DNA of 59,147 bases, taken from positions 1-59,147 of the forward strand of contig JAEYUC010000023.1 of the NCBI GenBank assembly GCA_023433705.1, written 5' to 3'. The position numbers were made by a program, and so were the translations under genes. The notes under the pieces were generated by a model. It saw nothing but the letters and a program-made list of their open reading frames with translations. It did not search any database and was not told the DNA's origin. This document shows positions 33,737-42,558 of this stretch, piece after piece (the stretch's first letter is position 1; each line of letters starts with the position of its first letter). This stretch comes from Pseudomonadota bacterium (lineage in GTDB: Bacteria > Pseudomonadota > Gammaproteobacteria > Steroidobacterales > Steroidobacteraceae).

Positions 33737-33758
33737 ATGGAGGGGTGGCCCGTAAAGC

Positions 33759-35978
33759 TCAGAAACTCGCCTTGAACTGCACGCCCCAGATGCGCGGCTC
33801 GTTCAGGAAACCCGTCAGGTTGTTGAAATCGATCGCGCCGACCGCGACTTCCTCGTCGGTGATGTTGCGACCGAACAGCGCGGCCTCGTACTTGCCGCCG
33901 CCCCAGTTGTAGCCGAGGCGCAGTCCGATTTCGAGGAACTCGTTGCCCGTGAACTCGAGGGAATCGTAGAGGAAGAAATCCACTTCGCTGCGATACGACC
34001 AGTCGGTGTAGGCGAAGATTTCGCCGTTGCCGACGGGAACGCCGTAACGCAGCGTGAGGTTGGCTATCCACTCGGGCGCCTGTGGGAGCCGGTTGCCGTC
34101 TATCTGGGCCAGTCCGCCCACGACGGGGTCGGTGACCGTGCAGGCGAAGCAGACGCCGACGGAGATGCCGTCGTCCTGGATCTCGGTGTCGTTGTAGCTT
34201 GCGCCGAGCGTCATGAGTAGTTGGGGCGTCAGATAGGCCTGCACGTCGAGCTCGGCGCCCTTGCCGACGGTCTTGTCCGCGTTCAGCAGGCGCACCGCGT
34301 TGCTGGCGCCGCCCACCGCGGTGAGCTGCTGATCTTCGACCTCGTAATAGAAGAGGTTGAAGTACACGCTGGCCATGCGGTCCATCAGGTCGGCTTTCAC
34401 GCCCACCTCATAAGATGTGTTCGTCTCGGGTTCGGCCACGGACTGATTGCCGAACGGTCCCGCGGGCTGGACGCTCGCACCGCGGAAGCCCGTCGCCACG
34501 CGCGCATACAGATTGACCGAATCGCTGACCGAAAATGTCCCGGAAAGGTCCCAGCTCACGTTGTCGTCGCTCAGGCTCGCGGTGGTCGGTAGTGAGGGGT
34601 CGGGGAAAGTGAATCCCTCTGGCGTACCTGTCACGAAATCCTTCTCGTCGTTCGTGTAACGGATGCCCGCGCGCACTTCGAACTTGTCGGAGAACTCGTA
34701 GTTGATCGATCCGAACAGCGCCCAGGCCGTGTTGGTCTGGTTCGCGCGCAGGTACTGGTTCTGCACGCCACCGGCCAGGCTGTCATAGGAGAAGAATTCG
34801 GTATCGTAGTCCTCGTCGAAGTAATACACGCCCGCCTGCCAGTTGAAGGGGCCGGCGGATTGCGACTCGAGGCGGATCTCCTGCGTGATTTGATCGAGCG
34901 TGGGAATTCCGTCCGCGGTTTCGCTCGCGAACGGAACGAACCCCGGGCCATTGGGCAAACTACAGAACCCACACCCGAAGCCGCCATCGATGTCGCCGCG
35001 GCTGTAGGCTTCCAGCGATTCGTAACCGGTGATCGAATACAGCGCGACCGCGCCGAAGTTCCAGCGCAACTGGATGCTGCCGCCGAGAATGTCGAGTTCC
35101 TGCCGGTTCTGGCCGTCCACGGAAATCCAGTCGGGGTCGAATTCGTCGATCAGATCGTTGGTGCCCGACTGGATGATGTTGGCGCGGAACAGGCGCGCGG
35201 TGCCATCGAGGTTGCGCGCGTGCGCGTTGAACAACGCGTTGAACTTGTCGCCGCGTTCGTACTTGAGCTGCACGCGCGCGGCGCGGTCGTCGTAACCCTC
35301 GTAGAGGTCTTCCTCGCCCGTGAGCGCATTGCCGACGAAATCGTCGCGATGCTGGTAGAGCCCCGAGACACGCACCGCCCAGCCTTCGCCAAACGGGATG
35401 TTGATCGCGCCTTCGAGGTTCATCGTGTTGTACGTGGCGTCGGATACGTTGATGAATCCACCGAAGTCGGACTGCGGCCGGATCGAATCGAATTTGACCA
35501 CGCCACCCGGCGTGTTGCGTCCGAACAGGGTGCCCTGTGGCCCGCGCAGTACTTCGATCTGATCGAGGTCGAAGATGGGAAAGCCCTTCAGGATGGGATT
35601 CTCCTGGACGACCTCGTCGTAGATCAGCGAGACGGGTTGCGACGCGTTGAGCCGGAAATCGCTGTTGCCGTAGCCGCGGATGTAGAAGCGCGGGAATGCT
35701 CGGCCGAACGACGATTCGACGTTGAGGCTCGGCACGCGCGCGGCGAGCAGGCGCACGTCCTGGCCGCCGGTGGAGAGCACGTCGAGATCGGCGCGGCTTA
35801 TCGTCGAGATCGAGCTCGGCACGTCACGGATGTTTTCGGCGCGGCGCTCGGCCGTGACGACGACTTCTTCGAGCTGGCCCTGTTCCTGCGCCGCAACGGT
35901 GCACGGTAGTGAGACGGCGGCGCACAACAGCAGCGACGGTGCAGCGCACAACGGAAATTCCTTTTTCTGATTGTCCAT
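33759..35978 (-). CDS. TonB-dependent receptor
   Basis: 739 aa from MDNQKKEFPLCAAPSLLLCAAVSLPCTVAAQ (signal peptide, AGGGA upstream). A TonB box is probably in LEEVVVTAERR at about residue 37. The plug domain follows (SRADLDVLSTGGQDVRLLAARVPSLNV; PRFYIRGYGNSDF; LDQIEVLRGPQGTLFGRNTPGGVV near 140-165). A 22-strand barrel makes up the rest, ending in the canonical aromatic residue (VQFKASF). These import siderophores, vitamins or oligosaccharides. Next to the GntR/ABC genes it might serve uptake of the same compound, but the operator between them suggests separate transcription. Confidence 0.93.
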   Translation of the reverse strand: MDNQKKEFPLCAAPSLLLCAAVSLPCTVAAQEQGQLEEVVVTAERRAENIRDVPSSISTISRADLDVLSTGGQDVRLLAARVPSLNVESSFGRAFPRFYIRGYGNSDFRLNASQPVSLIYDEVVQENPILKGFPIFDLDQIEVLRGPQGTLFGRNTPGGVVKFDSIRPQSDFGGFINVSDATYNTMNLEGAINIPFGEGWAVRVSGLYQHRDDFVGNALTGEEDLYEGYDDRAARVQLKYERGDKFNALFNAHARNLDGTARLFRANIIQSGTNDLIDEFDPDWISVDGQNRQELDILGGSIQLRWNFGAVALYSITGYESLEAYSRGDIDGGFGCGFCSLPNGPGFVPFASETADGIPTLDQITQEIRLESQSAGPFNWQAGVYYFDEDYDTEFFSYDSLAGGVQNQYLRANQTNTAWALFGSINYEFSDKFEVRAGIRYTNDEKDFVTGTPEGFTFPDPSLPTTASLSDDNVSWDLSGTFSVSDSVNLYARVATGFRGASVQPAGPFGNQSVAEPETNTSYEVGVKADLMDRMASVYFNLFYYEVEDQQLTAVGGASNAVRLLNADKTVGKGAELDVQAYLTPQLLMTLGASYNDTEIQDDGISVGVCFACTVTDPVVGGLAQIDGNRLPQAPEWIANLTLRYGVPVGNGEIFAYTDWSYRSEVDFFLYDSLEFTGNEFLEIGLRLGYNWGGGKYEAALFGRNITDEEVAVGAIDFNNLTGFLNEPRIWGVQFKASF

Positions 35979-36067
35979 GTCATTCCCTGATTGCCGGTTT
36001 GATGGAGCATATCGCTGGTTCAGGAGACTGACATCCAATATCGCGGCGCTCGGATTCAATGCGTCCG

Positions 36068-37084
36068 ATGAAAGCAGCCGTGCTACATGCGCCCCACGAT
36101 GTGCGCTTCGAGGAGCGCCCCGACCCCCGAATCGAACAGCCGACCGACGCAATCGTCCGCCTGTCCGCGAGTTGCGTATGCGGGTCGGATCTCTGGCCGT
36201 ACCGCGGCGCCAATCCGCTCGATGGACCGAAGCCGATGGGGCACGAGTACTGCGGCGTGGTCGAGGAAGTCGGGCGCGACGTTAAAACCGTAAGGGCCGG
36301 ACAGTTCGTCATCGGCGCATTCGCGTATTCCGACAACACGTGCGCGAACTGCCAGGCGGGTTATCAGTCGGGTTGCGTGCAGGGCGGATTCTTCAACAAG
36401 GCGCAGGCGCCGTACCTGCGGGTTCCGCTTGCGGACGGGACGCTGGTGGCGACGTCGGGCAATCCATCGCGCGAGATATTGCCCGCGATGCTGACGCTTT
36501 CCGACGTGATGGGCACCGGGTGGTTTGCCGCGGATGCGGCGAGTGTCGGTCCCGGGAAGACGGCGGTGGTCGTTGGGGATGGCGCCGTCGGGTTGTTAGG
36601 GGTTCTGGCGTCGAAGCAGATGGGCGCGGAACGGATCATCGTCTTCAGCCGCCACGAGAAGCGGCAGGCGCTCGCGCGGCGTCATGGCGCGACGGACATC
36701 GTGACCGAGCGCGGCGAGGAGGGAGTGGCGCGGGTTCGCGAGCTCACGCGCGGGATCGGCGCGGACTCGGTGCTGGAGTGTGTTGGCACGCAGCAGTCCA
36801 TGGCCCAGGCGATCGGTTCGGCGCGGCGCGGCGGGTACGTTTCGTATGTGGGCGTGCCGCATGGCGTGAGCTTCGACGGCGGGCAACTGTTCTCGACGCA
36901 CGTTCACCTCCACGGCGGACCGGCGCCGGTGAGGCGCTACCTACCGAAGATGATCGAGCTCGTGGAGAGCGGGAAGATGGATCCCGGGGGAGTGTTCGAT
37001 CTGACGCTGCCACTGGCGGAAGTTGCCGAGGGATATCGGGCGATGGATGAGCGGCGGGCGATCAAGGCGTTGCTGCAGGTTTGA
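36068..37084 (+). CDS. Zinc-dependent alcohol dehydrogenase (MDR family)
   Basis: 338 aa from MKAAVLHAPHDVRF; an ATG 9 nt earlier adds three residues. Catalytic zinc ligands are in ASCVCGSDLWPYRG (Cys), MGHEYCGVVEEVG (His-Glu) and a later acidic residue. The structural zinc loop is NTCANCQAGYQSGC. The NAD(P) fold has VVVGDGAVGLLGVLASKQMGAERIIVFSR near 165-195. It oxidises or reduces an alcohol/aldehyde pair; the substrate is unknown. A paralogue of the same family is at 41403. The gene converges with the small lipoprotein gene, overlapping it by 23 nt. Confidence 0.9.
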   Translation: MKAAVLHAPHDVRFEERPDPRIEQPTDAIVRLSASCVCGSDLWPYRGANPLDGPKPMGHEYCGVVEEVGRDVKTVRAGQFVIGAFAYSDNTCANCQAGYQSGCVQGGFFNKAQAPYLRVPLADGTLVATSGNPSREILPAMLTLSDVMGTGWFAADAASVGPGKTAVVVGDGAVGLLGVLASKQMGAERIIVFSRHEKRQALARRHGATDIVTERGEEGVARVRELTRGIGADSVLECVGTQQSMAQAIGSARRGGYVSYVGVPHGVSFDGGQLFSTHVHLHGGPAPVRRYLPKMIELVESGKMDPGGVFDLTLPLAEVAEGYRAMDERRAIKALLQV

Positions 37085-37337
37085 CTTCGGGCTCGGGTGT
37101 TGGCGTTGAGCCCGGTTCGGTTTCGCCTGCGATGCCGCCTGGCGTTGTGTCCGTGTCGGGAGTGTTGCCGGGAGGAGCAGCCGGATTGGTGCCTGTTGTC
37201 ACGTCGGCCTCTGCCGGGGATGCTTCAGCAGGCGCGGTCGCTTCCATTTCCCGGCGATCGCACGCGAACAGGCACACGGCCAGCAAGGCGGCGGCACCAA
37301 GGGACGCCAGCGATCGGGCGTTCGATCCGGTTTTCAT
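37062..37337 (-). CDS. Small putative lipoprotein, Pro/Thr/Glu-rich
   Basis: 91 aa. MKTGSNARSLASLGAAALLAVCLFACDRRE has a type II signal peptide with lipobox-like L-F-A-C, so the Cys would be lipidated. The mature 65 residues are low-complexity, rich in Pro, Thr, Ala, Glu and Gly (for example GNTPDTDTTPGG), acidic and probably disordered. There is no conserved domain, and it could be an envelope spacer. The credible lipobox supports it as a real gene, but composition-driven chance cannot be excluded. It overlaps the alcohol dehydrogenase end. Confidence 0.55.
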   Translation of the reverse strand: MKTGSNARSLASLGAAALLAVCLFACDRREMEATAPAEASPAEADVTTGTNPAAPPGNTPDTDTTPGGIAGETEPGSTPTPEPEVKPAATP

Positions 37338-37413
37338 GAACGAGCACCCTACGCCGATTCGTTTTTCCCGGCCGTCAGCGGCAGCGAAAGCCGTCCGTCG
37401 GAAAGAGCGCTAA

Positions 37414-37519
37414 CTACGTTCCAGGTGGAGCGTGCCGCGCGCCGGTAGCCTTGTTGGCGAGCTGCAAGGCGGCGTCGACGAAGCTTTCCGCCACAAGCGC
37501 GAGTGCGTCCGCCCGGCGG
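37414..37519 (-). pseudogene. Remnant of a second DUF222-HNH gene with in-frame internal deletion
   Basis: Translated in the HNH frame this reads RADALALVAESFV, joined directly to DAALQLANKATGARH and APPGT, then stop. The intact gene has RADALALVAESFV near residue 200 and DVALQQSDKANRAKH, VPAGTS, stop at its C-terminus. The DNA matches 16730-16793 at 50 of 64 positions without gaps, and then 17373-17420 at about nine positions in ten. The roughly 580 bases between these two blocks are missing, fused at a shared CGAC. This is a deleted relative, not the same copy, since the two differ at many third positions. Confidence 0.85.
37416..37433. repeat. Dispersed palindrome, copy 7 (decayed)
   Basis: ACGTTCCAGGTGGAGCGT, differing from the intact palindrome by two substitutions. 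It occupies the same place relative to the HNH remnant (the last codons) as copy 3 does in the intact HNH gene. The palindrome was therefore already at this position before the two HNH copies diverged. Confidence 0.85.
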
Positions 37520-37670
37520 GTGCGCCGTGCGTGCCTGGCAATATTTGAATCTTGTTAGGCGATACGCGAGCGATGCGCGTTCGAGCGGAAATTGCTGGTG
37601 CGATGAACGCTCGATGCGTCGACGAAGTCTCCCATTGACAACTTTTTCAAACACCGCCAGCGTTCACTCC

Positions 37671-39176
37671 ATGAAACTCCCGATCCATCGCGGGCTCCTG
37701 TTGCTCGCATTGTCACTCCCCGCCCTCGCACAATCCGACCTGCGCTTCGCCGACCTGTCCGGCTGGTGGACCGCCAACCCGACACACGGCGGCGAATCCT
37801 CTCCCGTCGCCCTGCAGTTCCTGGAAAAGGACGGCAAACAGGAAGCCCATGTTTCGCTCATCGCCATCGGCGCATACGACATCAATCTCGGCGAGGTCGT
37901 GATCGACGGCAATTCGATCGCCACCAAGGGTCTGGCTTTTCCGCTCGCCTGGGACCCGGCCACGAAGACGCTCAGCGGCCGAATTCCCGCGGAAGCCGCG
38001 CCGGTCTACGACATTCCAATCGAGTTCAAGAAAGGCGCCGCCGTCGAGCGGCCCACGGCGCGCGACTGGAAAACCTCTGCGCCGCGCCCGAAAGTGAAAT
38101 GGGCCTTCGACACCGGCGCCGCCATCTGGGCTGGCCTCGAGCGGGACGAATCCACCGGCCTGTTGTTCGTCGGCAACGAGCGCGGCGATCTCAACGCGAT
38201 CGACGCCGCGGGCAAGGCGCGCTGGAAGTTCGAAACCGGCAAGCCGATCCGCGGCCAGCCCAAGGTCATCGGCAGGCACGTATTCGTCGCATCCGACTCG
38301 GGCTATCTACACAAACTCGAACTCGAAACCGGCGCAGAAACCTGGCGCGTGCGCATCGACCACGGCAGCGATCCGCGCATTCCGACCAACCAGGAGAAGA
38401 CCCGTTGGGATCGCTACGGCTCGAGCGTGGTCGCCGACGGCAAGACGCTGTACGTCGCGAGCCGCGACCGGAATCTCTACGCGCTCGACCTGGCTACGGG
38501 ACGCGAGTCGTGGCGCGTCGCGGCCGGGGACATCATGACCGCGACTCCCGCGCTGCACGCCGATTCCGTGATCTTCGCCGCGTACGACGGCAAGGTGCAG
38601 GCAGTCTCGGCGCGAGACGGCAAGCCTCGCTGGACCTACGACGCGAAACTGGCGGTGCCGGGCGATCTCGTGATCGCCGGCGATCGCGTGCTCGTCGGCA
38701 GCCGCAGCTACGACCTCATCGCGCTCGACGCGGGCACCGGCAGGGAGCTCTGGAAACGTTACTACTGGTTTTCGTGGATCGAGTCCCCGGCGGTAGTCAG
38801 GGACGGCGTGGTGTACACCGGCTCGTCGGACGCGACGCACGTCTACGCGTTCGATCTCGCCACCGGCGCATCACGCTGGAAGTCCGCGGTGCCGGGCTTC
38901 GCCTGGCAACGCCCCGCGGTGAACGAAGAACTCGTGATCGCGGGAACCGCGGGGCAGGGCGCTTATCCAGGTTCGCGCGCCGGCTCGCTCGTCGCGCTCG
39001 AGCGCGCGAGTGGAGCGATTCGCTGGATCCATCTCGATCCGCCGTCCGAAGAGCGCGCGAAGACCCATGAACCCTGGGGTTTCGGCGCGGCGCCCGTGAT
39101 TGCCGACGGAGTGGTCTACGCCGCCGATCTCGATGGCAAAGTGTTTGCGTTCATCGATTCAGATTCCGGTCCCTGA
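37671..39176 (+). CDS. Exported PQQ-type beta-propeller protein
   Basis: 501 aa from MKLPIHRGLLLLALSLPALAQ, a signal peptide; the upstream extension runs through the HNH remnant and is rejected. Residues 25-140 form an N-terminal beta domain of unknown type. From about 150 on there are repeated propeller blades with the signature A-x-D-x-x-T-G-x-x-x-W (ALDLATGRESWRV, ALDAGTGRELWKR, AFDLATGASRWKS, ALERASGAIRWIH). It has the PQQ-binding-like fold but no evident PQQ ligands or dehydrogenase residues, so an assembly, sensory or binding role is as likely as catalysis. It overlaps the convergent otsB end by 26 nt. Confidence 0.87.
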   Translation: MKLPIHRGLLLLALSLPALAQSDLRFADLSGWWTANPTHGGESSPVALQFLEKDGKQEAHVSLIAIGAYDINLGEVVIDGNSIATKGLAFPLAWDPATKTLSGRIPAEAAPVYDIPIEFKKGAAVERPTARDWKTSAPRPKVKWAFDTGAAIWAGLERDESTGLLFVGNERGDLNAIDAAGKARWKFETGKPIRGQPKVIGRHVFVASDSGYLHKLELETGAETWRVRIDHGSDPRIPTNQEKTRWDRYGSSVVADGKTLYVASRDRNLYALDLATGRESWRVAAGDIMTATPALHADSVIFAAYDGKVQAVSARDGKPRWTYDAKLAVPGDLVIAGDRVLVGSRSYDLIALDAGTGRELWKRYYWFSWIESPAVVRDGVVYTGSSDATHVYAFDLATGASRWKSAVPGFAWQRPAVNEELVIAGTAGQGAYPGSRAGSLVALERASGAIRWIHLDPPSEERAKTHEPWGFGAAPVIADGVVYAADLDGKVFAFIDSDSGP

Positions 39177-39894
39177 GCCATGCGACGACCGTGGCCGGAT
39201 TGCTGAATCGAAAACGCGCCGCGGTCTCGGTGAGATCGCCGACGCGAATGGTGTGACCGCCCATCTCGTTGACGGCTTCGAAGCCGACTTCATCCGTCGG
39301 ATCGTCGCCGACGAAGACCGGCGTACGCCCGGCGAATTCGCGCTGCTGCATGAGCAGCTCGATGGCGCTGCGCTCGGAGAAGCCGCGCGGCATGATCTCG
39401 AGCACGAACTTGCCGGGTCGCAGCACGAATTCTTCTCCCAGTTCCTCGACCAGCTCCGTCATCACGGAGTGCACTTCGGGCGCCATGCGGGGCGCGAGCC
39501 GGAAATGCATGGCGAGCGCCGCGCCCTTGTCCTCGAACAACAGGCCGCGGTTCTCCTTCGCGAGCAGTCCTAACCACTGGCGCGCGCGATCGAACACGGC
39601 CTGGTCGAAGTCGGGCCGGACGATCTCGCCCGACGGCAGCCGTACTTCGAGGCCGTGTTTGCCAGACGCCACGAACCTGCCGGGCGCGAACAACTCGTCG
39701 AGTTCGGCGAGCGATCGTCCGCTCAGCAGCGCGAGTGCTCCGTGTTCACGCTCGCGCGCGAGCTGCAACGTGTTGCGCAGGGCGGCGGGCACGCGGACAC
39801 GATCCGGAGTCGCGGCGAGCTCGAGCAGCGTGCCGTCCACGTCGAGGAACAACGCAAGCGCGCGCTCGCGCAGGAATGTAGGGCGATGGCTCAT
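39151..39894 (-). CDS. otsB: Trehalose-6-phosphate phosphatase
   Basis: 247 aa. HAD superfamily, subclass IIB: motif I ALFLDVDGTLLELA at 14-27 with both Asp, motif II ALLSGRSLAEL near 56, Lys in the GKHGLEVR and RPGKFVLEIMP region near 80 and 160, and motif IV VFVGDDPTDEVGFEAVNEMGG near 195-215. These fit trehalose-phosphatase, which releases trehalose for osmoprotection in the cytoplasm. No trehalose-6-phosphate synthase is in the window. It is divergent from the mscS gene across an AT-rich 63-nt spacer. The pairing of an osmolyte gene with an osmotic channel is suggestive but unproven. Confidence 0.9.
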   Translation of the reverse strand: MSHRPTFLRERALALFLDVDGTLLELAATPDRVRVPAALRNTLQLAREREHGALALLSGRSLAELDELFAPGRFVASGKHGLEVRLPSGEIVRPDFDQAVFDRARQWLGLLAKENRGLLFEDKGAALAMHFRLAPRMAPEVHSVMTELVEELGEEFVLRPGKFVLEIMPRGFSERSAIELLMQQREFAGRTPVFVGDDPTDEVGFEAVNEMGGHTIRVGDLTETAARFRFSNPATVVAWLRDRNLNR

Positions 39895-39957
39895 GCTTCA
39901 TATATAACAATGGTTGCGTACAATTAACTAATAATTTTTGCCAAGCGGATCACCATC

Positions 39958-41292
39958 ATGCAAAACGAATTCCTTGGGGCTGAGCTCAGGACCTGGATCC
40001 TGGGTGGCGCGATCGTGCTGCTGGTGGCCTTGGCGCACGTGGCCATGAGCTGGTGGGCCAGGCGCCACGAGCGCAAGAGCCGCGAAGCGCCCGCCGAGGC
40101 CGGCGATTCCATCGGGGTGCGCCACTGGATCGCCCGCGGCCTGCGCAATGCTGTTCCGCCCATCGCGTTCCTGCTGTGGCTGTACGGCGTGCATCTCGCG
40201 TCGACGACCCTGCTCGCCGAGCTGCCGGAATCGATGTGGAGGGGCCGCGGTCTCGTGACACTCGGCTGGCTGCGCGGCATAGGCACCTTGCTGGGCCTTG
40301 CCTGGCTCCTGCATCGGGTCGCGCGCACCGTCGATGCGCTGCTGAAAGCCATCGCGGCACGCACCGAGGCGAAGTGGGACGACGTGCTCATGCCCTTCGC
40401 GGGCCGCGCGCTGCGCCTGGTCCTGCCGATGATCGCGCTGATCCTGGGCGCGCCGGCGCTGCAGGTCTCGCCCGAGATCAAGCAGCTCATCCAGAACGCG
40501 GTGAGCATGTTGCTCGTCGGCACCGTCGCGGTGGTGCTCGTGCAGTTCGTCAAGGCGATGGAACTGCTCGTCCTGCAGCACTACCGCATCGACGTCGCGG
40601 ACAACCGGAAGGCCCGCAGCGTATACACGCAGGTGACCGTGCTGCGGAAGATCGCGACCTCGGTGATCGTGCTGTTCGCGATCGCGGCGATGCTCATGGT
40701 CTTCCAGCCCGTGCGCCAGATCGGCACCGCGATGCTCGCCTCCGCCGGACTCGCCGGCATCGTCCTCGGCTTCGCGGCGCAGAAGAGCCTGGGCACGCTG
40801 CTCGCGGGACTGCAGATCGCGCTGACCCAGCCGCTGCGGATCGACGACGTCGTCATCGTCGAAGGTGAATGGGGTCGGATCGAGGAGATCACGCTGACCT
40901 ACGTCGTGATCAGGATCTGGGACCTGCGCCGCCTGGTCGTGCCCATCAACTACTTCGTCGAGAAGCCGTTCCAGAACTGGACGCGCACGTCGGCGGACAT
41001 CCTCGGCACCGTGTTCCTGCACGTGGACTACACCGTGCCCGTGGACGCCGTGCGACAGGAGCTGACGAGGATTCTCGAGGCTTCGAAGCTCTGGGACCGC
41101 AAGGTCAACGTGCTGCAGGTCACGGACGTCAAGAACACGACACTCGAGCTGCGCGCGCTCGCGAGCGCTCCCGACGCGGGCAAGGCCTGGGACCTGCGCT
41201 GCGAGGTACGCGAGAAACTGGTGACGTTCCTGCAGAAGAATTACCCCGACAGTCTGCCGCGCGTGCGCGCGGTGCTCGACAAGGCGGCCTGA
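39958..41292 (+). CDS. MscS-type mechanosensitive ion channel
   Basis: 444 aa. Residues 20-250 hold about five transmembrane helices. The pore helix region is QIGTAMLASAGLAGIVLGFAAQKSLGTLLAGLQIALTQPLRIDDVVIVEG near 255-305, followed by the MscS beta domain (WGRIEEITLTYVVIRIWDLRRLVVPINYFVEKPFQNWTR) and an alpha/beta C-terminal domain. It releases solutes on hypo-osmotic shock from the inner membrane. It is longer than the small-conductance prototype because of two extra N-terminal helices. It is followed on the same strand by the alcohol dehydrogenase, 110 nt away. Confidence 0.93.
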   Translation: MQNEFLGAELRTWILGGAIVLLVALAHVAMSWWARRHERKSREAPAEAGDSIGVRHWIARGLRNAVPPIAFLLWLYGVHLASTTLLAELPESMWRGRGLVTLGWLRGIGTLLGLAWLLHRVARTVDALLKAIAARTEAKWDDVLMPFAGRALRLVLPMIALILGAPALQVSPEIKQLIQNAVSMLLVGTVAVVLVQFVKAMELLVLQHYRIDVADNRKARSVYTQVTVLRKIATSVIVLFAIAAMLMVFQPVRQIGTAMLASAGLAGIVLGFAAQKSLGTLLAGLQIALTQPLRIDDVVIVEGEWGRIEEITLTYVVIRIWDLRRLVVPINYFVEKPFQNWTRTSADILGTVFLHVDYTVPVDAVRQELTRILEASKLWDRKVNVLQVTDVKNTTLELRALASAPDAGKAWDLRCEVREKLVTFLQKNYPDSLPRVRAVLDKAA

Positions 41293-41402
41293 TTCGTCCG
41301 CGTCGCCGATGGCCTGATCGACTACACGATGCGTGTGCCCGCGGCGACAGCCATTCCGCGCGCGGGCGTCGACACTTGCCCGCCTGCATCGAGGAGGGCT
41401 CC

Positions 41403-42548
41403 ATGCTCGCCATGACCTATCGCGGTCCCTACCGCGTGCGCGTTTCGCGCAAGGAAGAACCGAGAATCGAACATCCGCGCGATGCGATCGTGCGCGTCAC
41501 CCGCGCCTGCATCTGCGGGTCGGACATTCACCTCTATCACGGGCTCATTCCGGACACGCGTGTCGGACACACGTTCGGACACGAGTTCGTCGGCGTGATC
41601 GAGCAGGTGGGCGACGAAGTGCTCGAACGAAGACCGGGCGAGCGGGTGCTCGTGCCGTTCAACATCTACTGCGGCGAGTGTTATTTCTGTCGCAAGCAGC
41701 TCTACAGCAACTGCCACAACGTGAATCCGAACGCGACGGCCGTGGGCGGCATCTACGGCTACTCGCACACGACCGGCGGCTACGACGGCGGCCAGGCGCA
41801 ATACGTGCGTGTGCCGTTCGCCGACACGGGCGCGTACCCGATTCCGGACGACCTATCGGACGATGACGCCGTGCTCTGCACCGACGCGTATCCCACCGGG
41901 TACCAGGGCGCGGAGATGGCGGGCATCAAGCGCGGGGATTCGGTCGTGGTGTTCGGCGCGGGGGCGATCGGATTGTTCGCCGCGAAGTCGGCCTGGTTCA
42001 TGGGCGCGAGCCGCGTGCTGATCGTGGACGAATACGACTATCGACTCGAATTCGCGCGCCGCTTCGCGCAGTGCGAGACGCTGAACTTCCGCAGCGTGCG
42101 CGACATGGTCTGGTACCTGAAGCGCAGCTCCGACTGGCTCGGCTGGGACGCGGCCATCGATGCCGTGGGCTGCGAGGCGCGCGGCAGCGCGTTCCAGCGC
42201 ATGTTCGGCATCCACCCGTTCAAACTACTCGGCGGCGTCGCGACCGCGGTGAACTGGGCGATCGACTCGGTGCGCAAGGGCGGGGTGGTTTCCATCGTGG
42301 GCGCCTACGGCCCGGTGCTCAACGCGGTGAAGCTGGGCGATGCGATGAACAAGGGCCTCACGATCCGCACGAACCAGACCAGCGTCTTGCGCAACCTGCC
42401 GCGTTGCATCGAACACATCCGCGCCGGCCACATCAGGCCGAGCGACGTGATCTCGCACCGGTTCCCGCTCGAGGAGATAGGCGACGCCTATCACATGTAC
42501 GCGAGCAAGCTGGACGAGATGATCAAGCCCATGGTCATGGTTCACTGA
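41403..42548 (+). CDS. Zinc-dependent alcohol dehydrogenase, formaldehyde-dehydrogenase-like
   Basis: 381 aa with a GGAGGG site 4 nt before ATG. Catalytic zinc: RACICGSDIHLYHG and FGHEFVGVIEQVG. Structural zinc: YCGECYFCRKQLYSNC, four Cys. The cofactor fold is SVVVFGAGAIGLFAAKSAWFMGASRVLIVDEYDYRL near 180-215. The long insert AIDAVGCEARGS...LGGVATAVNWAIDSVRKGGVVSIVGAYG is typical of the glutathione-independent formaldehyde dehydrogenase-like branch. Likely cytoplasmic aldehyde or alcohol oxidation. It is followed after 10 nt by an unknown gene with its own ribosome binding site, so the two are probably one operon. Confidence 0.9.
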   Translation: MLAMTYRGPYRVRVSRKEEPRIEHPRDAIVRVTRACICGSDIHLYHGLIPDTRVGHTFGHEFVGVIEQVGDEVLERRPGERVLVPFNIYCGECYFCRKQLYSNCHNVNPNATAVGGIYGYSHTTGGYDGGQAQYVRVPFADTGAYPIPDDLSDDDAVLCTDAYPTGYQGAEMAGIKRGDSVVVFGAGAIGLFAAKSAWFMGASRVLIVDEYDYRLEFARRFAQCETLNFRSVRDMVWYLKRSSDWLGWDAAIDAVGCEARGSAFQRMFGIHPFKLLGGVATAVNWAIDSVRKGGVVSIVGAYGPVLNAVKLGDAMNKGLTIRTNQTSVLRNLPRCIEHIRAGHIRPSDVISHRFPLEEIGDAYHMYASKLDEMIKPMVMVH

Positions 42549-42558
42549 GGAGCCCGGC

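Larger units (their letters stand above)
37338..37670. other. Intergenic stretch holding a decayed HNH gene remnant
   Basis: 333 nt between the lipoprotein and beta-propeller genes. The middle (37414-37519) is a remnant of a DUF222-HNH gene ended by a decayed palindrome. The last 150 nt, AT-richer than the surroundings (CAATATTTGAATCTTG; TTGACAACTTTTTC), may contain the promoter of the beta-propeller gene. Nothing else is recognised. Confidence 0.6.

Noticed and set aside
37349..37654. 101-codon minus-strand frame in the beta-propeller spacer
   Set aside because: Runs out of frame through the HNH remnant and has no protein-like features.
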